64,000 nucleotides of DNA from contig CBFDCQ010000006.1 in the NCBI GenBank assembly GCA_965603355.1, forward strand, positions 1 to 64,000. Direction: 5' to 3'. How positions within the stretch are numbered: position 1 is the first letter of the stretch; each line of letters begins with the position of its first letter. A model generated the notes under the pieces. That model searched no databases. It saw only the letters and a list, made by a program, of their open reading frames with translations, and was not told where the DNA came from. This stretch comes from CBFDCQ01 sp965603355. Its GTDB lineage: Bacteria > Hydrogenedentota > CAZGCA01 > CBFDCQ01. Position numbers and translations under genes: made by a program. Of the stretch, positions 58,965 through 64,000 are shown piece after piece.

Positions 58965-60541
58965 GCCGATTGAGAAACACTATGCGGCAATGCGTCAGAA
59001 AAACCGCTTTTGGTGCTGCGATTCTTCTTCTATGCCACTCGTGGCTCGTTCCCGCGGTCGCGACCGCATCGGGGGCCCTGCCCGGAATTGACGAGGAGGA
59101 CCCAAGAAGAATCGCCGTATTTACGGCTGAAGACGTTCTTAACATAGCGCTCGAGAACAATCTTGACATTTCCATATCAAAGTACGACCCCCTGATATCG
59201 GAGGCGGATGTCACTCTGGCGAAAGGAGAGTTCGACCCGCTATGGTTGCTCGGTTTCCTCGAGCGTGAGGAGAAGAATCCTACCCCGGCCCAGTACAGGG
59301 CTTTCGGTGTGCCGATGGATTCTCTCTGGAACAAGGGGACGACTGTTGACACGTCCTTGCAAGGTAAAGTCCCGACTGGTACCACGTACTCGCTGGATTT
59401 CGCGAGCGTTCGCTCGGAAAGCACATTCACGAGCTTCCTGGACGAGAAGCCGGAGTACGACGGCTCGGCGGAGTTGATTTTGACACAACCTTTACTGAGA
59501 AACTTCGGTTTGGGTGTGAATTTGACCAGGACCAGGATCGCCAGAAACAACAGGAACATATCCGAAGAGCTGGTTGCCGTCACCATTATGGACACGTTGT
59601 GGCAGGTGCTCAACGCATACTGGGACCTCGTCTTCGCCAGGGGAAACTTGGGCGTAGCGCGCCAATCCCTGAAAAACGCGCGCGGCCTGTTGGAACAAAA
59701 CAGACTGCGTGCGGAAGTGGGGCATGCTGCACCCGTAGAGGTGCGGCAGGCCGAAGCCGGGGTGAAAAGGAGAGAAGCCGAGGTCGTTTCCGCAATCGCG
59801 GCGATACGCGAGGCGGAAGATGTGCTGAAACTGCTGCTCAACGCTCAGGAGAGTTCGGAACTATGGAGCGAGGCAATTGTTCCCGCGGATGAGCCGATAA
59901 TGATAGAGAAAATGCTCGACGAGAACACCAGCTTTGAGAAAGCGCTGCAGAAGCGGCCGGAGCTTGACCAGGCCAAGAAGGTTCTGGAAAACAGCGAAAT
60001 GTTGGCTCGGCTGAACAAGAACGGGTTGTTGCCGTCCATAGATTTCACGGGTAGTTACGGGTACAATTCGTTGCGTTCCCGCTTCGATCATGAGGTGGAA
60101 TACTTGGTACGAGGCGATGACTGGAAATTCTCCTATGGCGTCGTAGGCCAGATTCCGTTGGGCAATCGGCTTGCGAAAGGGACGTATCTCCGATCGAAAT
60201 ACGAGGCCGACAAGCAGCGGCTCAGCATCCGCCAGTTAGAGCAGATTATTCGGCTCGAAGTGAGGTCGGCTATCCGGCAGATCGAAACCAACAGGAAGCT
60301 CGTCGATACGAACCGGGCCGCAACGAAACTGCAGGAACGTGCCCTGGAGGACGAGGAAAAACGACGCAAGGCGGGCGCCTCAACGAGCTATCTTGTGCTG
60401 GAGTTCGAGGCGGAGCTTGCCTTGGCGAGGAGCCTCGAACTCCAGGCCCTCGTGGATTATCGCAAGGCCCTGGTCAGTCTCGATAGAGCTGAAGGAACCA
60501 TCCTTGAGAGCCATAACATAGAGTTCGTCTCAGGTGAGTAA
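58961..60541 (+). CDS. tolC: TolC-family outer-membrane efflux protein
   Basis: 526 residues from ATG 58961 (site GGGAGGAGGTGCC). A signal peptide ends near ATASGA. The rest has the TolC plan of two repeated units: the first begins AEDVLNIALENNLDISISKY, with RQSLKNARGLLEQNRLRAEV and APVEVRQAEAGVKRREAEVV helices; the second starts FEKALQKRPELDQAKKVLEN, with LDRAEGTILESHN at the end. It forms the trimeric outer-membrane channel of an efflux or type I secretion pump. The inner-membrane partners expected next are missing apart from a permease relic at 60587-60697. Confidence 0.92.
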   Translation: MSRLRNTMRQCVRKTAFGAAILLLCHSWLVPAVATASGALPGIDEEDPRRIAVFTAEDVLNIALENNLDISISKYDPLISEADVTLAKGEFDPLWLLGFLEREEKNPTPAQYRAFGVPMDSLWNKGTTVDTSLQGKVPTGTTYSLDFASVRSESTFTSFLDEKPEYDGSAELILTQPLLRNFGLGVNLTRTRIARNNRNISEELVAVTIMDTLWQVLNAYWDLVFARGNLGVARQSLKNARGLLEQNRLRAEVGHAAPVEVRQAEAGVKRREAEVVSAIAAIREAEDVLKLLLNAQESSELWSEAIVPADEPIMIEKMLDENTSFEKALQKRPELDQAKKVLENSEMLARLNKNGLLPSIDFTGSYGYNSLRSRFDHEVEYLVRGDDWKFSYGVVGQIPLGNRLAKGTYLRSKYEADKQRLSIRQLEQIIRLEVRSAIRQIETNRKLVDTNRAATKLQERALEDEEKRRKAGASTSYLVLEFEAELALARSLELQALVDYRKALVSLDRAEGTILESHNIEFVSGE

Positions 60542-60586
60542 CTTGAATGAGAACAATGGCAAAGGTCGTCCGCGTTTGGGACCATC

Positions 60587-60697
60587 ATGAGGACGCCCGC
60601 GTTCGGTTCCTCGTCTCACGTGCGGGCGTTCTTCGCGGCCTATCCCGCGCGGAAGGTCGCTAAAGCCCAGCCGGTGGAGGCATTGCGCTGCATATGA
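60587..60697 (+). pseudogene. C-terminal relic of a MacB/FtsX-type ABC transporter permease
   Basis: An open frame of 36 codons ends with FFAAYPARKVAKAQPVEALR then CI and TGA. This is the characteristic extreme C-terminus of MacB-like permeases (the Y-P-A-R-x-A-A-x-L-x-P-I-E-A-L-R pattern). No membrane helix or periplasmic domain remains. Its stop overlaps the acpS start as ATGA, the join expected of an original gene pair. Upstream, GTG 60534 opens an 18-codon frame overlapping the tolC stop (SNLNENNGKGRPRLGPS), possibly the N-terminus of the lost adaptor. Best read as an internal deletion of the transporter genes. Confidence 0.7.
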
Positions 60698-61062
60698 TAG
60701 TGGGAATCGGGGTTGACATAGTCGAGGTCGAACGCTTAGAGAAGACGGTAACCAGGTTTGGGAACCGTTTTCTCAACCGGGTCTTCACGGAACAGGAGAT
60801 CGCTTACAGCATGTCAAAGACGCACTCCTGCCAGAAGCTCGCCTCGCGATTCGCGGCCAAGGAAGCGGCATTCAAGGCGCTCGGGACCGGTGTTACGAAC
60901 TGGAGGGAGGCTGAGACAACCATTGAACCTTCCGGCAAGCCCAACCTGAAGCTTCACGGTCAGGCTGCCGATCATGCGCGTTCTTTGGGCGTAGTCCGGA
61001 GCCACATTTCGGCCTCCGATACCGAGCATCACGCAGTGGCCGTCGTCGTCCTGGAAGCGTGA
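60694..61062 (+). CDS. acpS: Holo-[acyl-carrier-protein] synthase
   Basis: 122 residues, normal size. It transfers 4'-phosphopantetheine from CoA to apo-ACP. GIGVDIVEVERLEKTVTRFG has the Mg-binding Asp (D8), RVFTEQEIAYSM follows, and FAAKEAAFKALGTG contains the second metal ligand Glu with the catalytic neighbourhood. SHISASDTEHHAVAVVVLE ends the protein. The ATG overlaps the stop of the permease relic. No other fatty-acid gene is close. Confidence 0.95.
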   Translation: MIVGIGVDIVEVERLEKTVTRFGNRFLNRVFTEQEIAYSMSKTHSCQKLASRFAAKEAAFKALGTGVTNWREAETTIEPSGKPNLKLHGQAADHARSLGVVRSHISASDTEHHAVAVVVLEA

Positions 61063-61156
61063 GCCGCCTAAGTATCTGCCCTGCCGCGTGCCGACCAGGA
61101 ATGCGCTGGAGCTTCCTAGAGAGGTGCCCCACCGCGAGTTAGCGTCCACTTTTTCC

Positions 61157-61185
61157 TTGACTTTTGACGGACTGTGTGCTATATT
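61157..61185 (+). promoter_or_regulatory. Promoter of the tail-anchored protein gene
   Basis: TTGACT (61157-61162), 17 nt, TATATT (61180-61185), 57 nt before the GTG. Confidence 0.75.
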
Positions 61186-61242
61186 CTTTGAAAGTTCTGT
61201 GATACTAAAGAGTTGCAGTGCAAAAGGATAGGATGAGAGCCA

Positions 61243-61785
61243 GTGGTAGACCCAAAACTTGAGAAGAACATAGAATTGAGCCGGATCTTCATGGACCTGT
61301 GGGTAAAGTTCTACGACCTCCTGGTTTCCGCCAGAAAACAAGAGCAGACCGACCCCAAGGACGAGGCTGATTTTCTTGCCGTCAAGAGTGAGCTGGCCCG
61401 CAGGCATAAGGTGCTCCAACGAACGCTCGGCGAAGACTACGGGCTGGACGCAAACACGATGAACATCGTTTCCCAGGCCATATCTCTCGACTCCGTCCGA
61501 AGCAGCTCTGAAGTAGCCATGAAGAAACTCGAGAACGAGTGGCACAGAGCCTACATATCAATCAACGAAACCCTGGGAGGGCTTGAGAACAAGCGCGAGG
61601 AACTCGCAAAGGTGACCGCGGTCGGTGCCGCGCTTCAGAGATTTCAGAAAGACGTGCTCGGAAACAAGCAGGTGATGGCGCTGATAATTGTAATTGTAGT
61701 TGTCGTCGTGATTTACCTGCTATACAGATCCAATCCGAGCATGTTTGAAGGCATGGTAAACTGGTATAAGGGTCTTTTCAATTAG
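61243..61785 (+). CDS. Hypothetical tail-anchored membrane protein
   Basis: 180 residues with a GTG start. Almost entirely helical and charged (DLWVKFYDLLVSARKQEQTD, KSELARRHKVLQRTLGEDYG, VRSSSEVAMKKLENEWHRAY), with coiled-coil character. A single C-terminal transmembrane helix follows at about 150-168 (VMALIIVIVVVVVIYLLY) and a short hydrophilic end (EGMVNWYKGLF). This is the topology of a cytoplasmic domain anchored at its tail. Family not recognised. It lies between acpS and HU, with its own strong promoter, and the HU gene follows after 81 nt. Confidence 0.6.
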   Translation: MVDPKLEKNIELSRIFMDLWVKFYDLLVSARKQEQTDPKDEADFLAVKSELARRHKVLQRTLGEDYGLDANTMNIVSQAISLDSVRSSSEVAMKKLENEWHRAYISINETLGGLENKREELAKVTAVGAALQRFQKDVLGNKQVMALIIVIVVVVVIYLLYRSNPSMFEGMVNWYKGLFN

Positions 61786-61866
61786 GGGTATGTTCGAGGT
61801 TGCTCCCGGAACTAGTCCGGGAAGTTGCCGCGGCGCAAAGATGGCCTTGAGTGAAAGGAGTTGGTT

Positions 61867-62145
61867 GTGACTAAGAGGGAATTGGTGATAGAGGTAGCCG
61901 AAAAGCTCGGGTTCACGCAAAACGAAGTCGGCAGGATCATTCAGTCCGCTTTGGACACTATCTCCCAATCGCTAGCCGCTGGCAAGAGACTCGAAATACG
62001 CAACTTTGGCGTTTTCGAGGTCAAGAAGAGAGATGCCAGGACGGGCAGGAATCCAAGGACGGGAGAGGAAGTTCCCATTCCGGAAAAGAAGGTGGCGACG
62101 TTCAAACCGGGCAAGCTCCTCAAAGAGCTGGTGGAAAAGTCCTAG
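61867..62145 (+). CDS. HU/IHF family nucleoid-associated protein
   Basis: 92 residues from GTG 61867, six bases after AAAGGAG. The bacterial histone-like fold is clear: KRELVIEVAEKLGFTQNEVG, LEIRNFGVFEVKKRDARTGR and the DNA-binding arm NPRTGEEVPIPEKKVATFKP then GKLLKELV. The arm with P-R-T-G-E and the closing F-K-P-G-K-x-L are hallmarks. It bends and compacts DNA. HU or an IHF subunit cannot be told apart by eye. Confidence 0.94.
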   Translation: MTKRELVIEVAEKLGFTQNEVGRIIQSALDTISQSLAAGKRLEIRNFGVFEVKKRDARTGRNPRTGEEVPIPEKKVATFKPGKLLKELVEKS

Positions 62146-62433
62146 CGGAAGCCGTTCTGAATCTCGAGCACAGTGCTTTGCCTTCGGGGTGTTCAGGTGA
62201 CCCCGCATACCTGCCTGAGGAGACACGTTCTGTACCTTGTATCCGCGCTGAGCGTTGCACGATCAACCCGCGGCGGCGAATTTGACCACCCCTCGACACG
62301 AAACCTTGTTTTCTGTCAAAGGATCATGATCGACATCGGTTCCGCCGTATACTATTCGCCGAGAAATGGCCGGTAACCTGACCGGGCGCTCAGGCTGGTT
62401 TGCAGCGGCAAACGTATATTGGAGAAGGATGCG

Positions 62434-63186
62434 ATGGAAGACGCTGATTCGCCAAGAATCTGTGCCCTGATTCCCGCGTATAACGCTGCAGACACTCTGG
62501 CGCCGGTGATTCAGAATGTCAAGAAGTACGTCGAAACCGTGATTGTTGTCGACGACGGTTCCGTCGACGATACCCTGCGCGTTGCACAGGGCCACGGAGC
62601 AAGAACGCTGAGACACCCCGTGAACAAGGGAAAAGGCGAGGCGTTAAAGCTCGGATTTGCGCAGGCAGCCAAATGGGGTTTTGAGGCCGTGGTGACGCTC
62701 GACGCTGACGGCCAGCATGACGCGCGAGAGATACCCCGCCTCATTGAGGCGTATCGTTCGGGCGGCTCGGCCACGGTCGTGCTGGGATCGCGCGTTGGGC
62801 AGATGCCGAAAATGCGAAAGGTCCGACAATTCTCCAACAGGTTTGGGTCAGCTCTGATCTCACTGCTTGCGGGCCATCCGATAGAGGACAGCCAGACGGG
62901 ATTCAGGTTGATACCTGTTGAGGCGTGGGAAGATGTTGATGTGCGCGGGTCGCGGTTCGACGCGGAAGCGGAGTTTTTGGTGGAAGCTTGTCGTCGCGGA
63001 TTCCCGCTACGCCAGGTGCGCGTTGCGTCAGAGGTCCCCGACGGTACCCCGACGAGTCACTACAAGGGCATAAGGGATACGCTTCGGATTGCCCGCCATG
63101 TGATCGCCGCGTGGTGCCGCTCGGTGCGGCGGAGCGTCAACTCCCACAGGAGTGTGGAGCAGAACGAAAGTGGGCGGAACGATTGA
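62434..63186 (+). CDS. Glycosyltransferase family 2, dolichol-phosphate mannosyltransferase-like
   Basis: 250 residues from ATG 62434 (GAGAAGG upstream; a TTG five codons earlier is also open). GT-A fold: ICALIPAYNAADTLAPVIQN, TVIVVDDGSVDDTLRVA (nucleotide-binding), KGEALKLGFAQA, and the DxD-type metal site VVTLDADGQHD near residue 92. SQTGFRLIPVEAWEDVDVRG and RFDAEAEFLVEACRRGF complete the DPM1-like core. It lacks the C-terminal membrane helices of ArnC/GtrB relatives. It transfers a sugar from an NDP-sugar to a lipid carrier or glycan. Its 3' end overlaps thiE. Confidence 0.88.
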   Translation: MEDADSPRICALIPAYNAADTLAPVIQNVKKYVETVIVVDDGSVDDTLRVAQGHGARTLRHPVNKGKGEALKLGFAQAAKWGFEAVVTLDADGQHDAREIPRLIEAYRSGGSATVVLGSRVGQMPKMRKVRQFSNRFGSALISLLAGHPIEDSQTGFRLIPVEAWEDVDVRGSRFDAEAEFLVEACRRGFPLRQVRVASEVPDGTPTSHYKGIRDTLRIARHVIAAWCRSVRRSVNSHRSVEQNESGRND

Positions 63187-63856
63187 CCTGCGACTTTGCG
63201 TGATAACTGACGCCGGAATGGCGGCGAACACGCCGATCGAGCAGATTGTTGTGAGCGCCATACGCGGCGGAACGACTTTGATACAGTACCGCGAGAAAGA
63301 CGCTTGCGTGCGCGATAAGTACGAGCGGGCTGCCGCCCTGTGTCGCGTCGTGAAGCAAACCGGCGTTCCGTTCATCGTGAACGACCACGCCGATCTCGCT
63401 CTGGCCGTTGAGGCCGACGGCGTGCATCTAGGCCAGGACGATTTGCCGCCAGCGGTTGCCAGGCGCATTCTCGGCGACGGTTCGATCCTGGGCGTTTCGG
63501 TCGGCTCAGTCGCGGAAGCCCGCCGCGCGGAACAAGACGGCGCCGATTATCTGAGCGTTGGGCCTCTATTTCCGACGATGACTAAACTGGACGCGGGAGA
63601 GGCCATAAACCGGAAACTGGTCACGGAGATCGTGAAGACGGCGGCTCTCCCCGTGATCGCGATAGGTGGAATTGACGCCACTAACGCTTCGGAAGTCATG
63701 CGGCTGGGTGTGGACGGCGTAGCCGTAATCTCAGCCGTCATGACGGCTGACGATCCGATGTCGGCTGCGCGTCAGATTCTTGATAAAGTGGACTCGTCGC
63801 GCTCAACGAGCGCGTTGGCAGAGCAGATGGAGATGATGCAAGATGACGCAGATTGA
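63170..63856 (+). CDS. thiE: Thiamine-phosphate synthase
   Basis: 228 residues from GTG 63170 (an earlier GTG at 63152 is in frame and also possible). It joins the pyrimidine and thiazole halves of thiamine. TIM-barrel signatures are TTLIQYREKDA (QxR-K), PFIVNDHADLALAVEADGVH then LGQDDLPPA, SVGSVAEARRAEQDGADYLS, GPLFPTMTKLDAG and VIAIGGIDATNASEVMRLG. The gene overlaps the glycosyltransferase and the following thiC, giving a compact operon. No TPP riboswitch is visible immediately upstream, because the upstream DNA is coding. Confidence 0.94.
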   Translation: MGGTIDLRLCVITDAGMAANTPIEQIVVSAIRGGTTLIQYREKDACVRDKYERAAALCRVVKQTGVPFIVNDHADLALAVEADGVHLGQDDLPPAVARRILGDGSILGVSVGSVAEARRAEQDGADYLSVGPLFPTMTKLDAGEAINRKLVTEIVKTAALPVIAIGGIDATNASEVMRLGVDGVAVISAVMTADDPMSAARQILDKVDSSRSTSALAEQMEMMQDDAD

Positions 63857-64000
63857 GAGCGCCCGCGCGGGTGTCACAACTCCGCAGATGGCGTCCGTGG
63901 CCGCGGCGGAAAACCGGGAACCCGAGTATATCCGGCAGGGTGTCGCTGAGGGTACGATAGTCGTTCCGGCGAACCGGTTGCGCGAGGTCTCTTCGGCGTG
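63843..64000 (+). CDS. thiC: Phosphomethylpyrimidine synthase ThiC, N-terminal fragment
   Basis: 53 codons are visible from ATG 63843 to the window end; the start overlaps thiE by 14 nt. TQIESARAGVTTPQMASVAA then AENREPEYIRQGVAEGTIVV PAN is the characteristic N-terminus of ThiC, the radical SAM enzyme that turns aminoimidazole ribotide into the thiamine pyrimidine. The catalytic C-terminal CxxCxxxxC is beyond the window. It directly follows thiE, so thiamine pyrimidine and coupling steps are cotranscribed. Confidence 0.9.
   Translation, partial: MTQIESARAGVTTPQMASVAAAENREPEYIRQGVAEGTIVVPANRLREVSSA

Noticed and set aside
63050..63170. A TPP riboswitch in front of thiE-thiC
   Set aside because: The upstream DNA is the coding end of the glycosyltransferase and shows none of the conserved CUGAGA-type core.

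Overview
The window reads as a chromosomal segment of a Gram-negative, moderately high-GC bacterium of the Planctomycetota / Lentisphaerota / Hydrogenedentota kind. This placement is an inference from gene content, not from a marker gene. It rests on two pseudopilins with near-identical N-termini and the C-terminal FNHxPGGxNVLYMDGHVEF block, secreted LamG proteins, a sulfatase, GH29 fucosidases, a beta-propeller/CxxCH/FGE-like fusion protein, a class I lysyl-tRNA synthetase and an orphan TrpB2. Many starts are GTG or TTG with strong AGGAGG-type ribosome sites, and sigma-70-like promoters (TTGAnn, 17-18 nt, TAnnnT) can be picked out by eye.

Layout. 1-7200: two secreted proteins (one cut by the window edge), an IS200-like REP-associated transposase between inverted palindromes, a pseudopilin, then repeat-rich spacer. 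7205-12876: housekeeping operon deoB-cmk-recJ-rel. 12924-15244: a WLM-like metalloprotease, a parvulin-type lipoprotein foldase and an HNH endonuclease. 15418-21696: priA, a PorV-like barrel protein, TrpB2 and an M24 peptidase. 21697-23321: repeat-rich spacer with one lipoprotein gene. 23322-28973: sulfatase, ClC transporter, ComFB, class I LysRS and a PilZ protein. 28995-44690: a 15.7 kb minus-strand block that looks like a fucoside/glycan utilisation locus (epimerase-like TIM barrel, zinc dehydrogenase, two GH29 fucosidases, a LamG protein, a secreted nucleoside hydrolase, a pseudopilin, a cupin, and the propeller/cytochrome/FGE-like fusion). A tRNA-Thr(CGU) lies directly upstream of it. 44974-47547: a pilin-like lipoprotein, ComEA and dGTPase. 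47548-51579: repeats and small membrane or lipoproteins of unknown role, plus a decayed NTF2-like gene. 51649-58101: prmC, then rimP-nusA-infB-ylxP-rbfA behind a structured leader. 58376-64000: marR-tolC with the relic of a lost ABC permease, acpS, a tail-anchored protein, HU, a DPM1-like glycosyltransferase, thiE and the start of thiC.

The least explained signals are these. (1) Each fucosidase gene is followed by an out-of-frame but intact segment of about 35 codons homologous to the C-terminus of the upstream LamG protein. (2) The LamG and nucleoside hydrolase genes share a duplicated promoter/leader. (3) A second pseudopilin gene has a palindromic operator-like site just after its promoter and a leader of about 260 nt. 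(4) A REP-like palindrome flanks the transposase and recurs alone 1.3 kb away. (5) A composite dispersed repeat of 75-210 bp occurs four times. (6) The HlyD/MacB-type genes expected between tolC and acpS have been deleted, leaving only the permease C-terminus.
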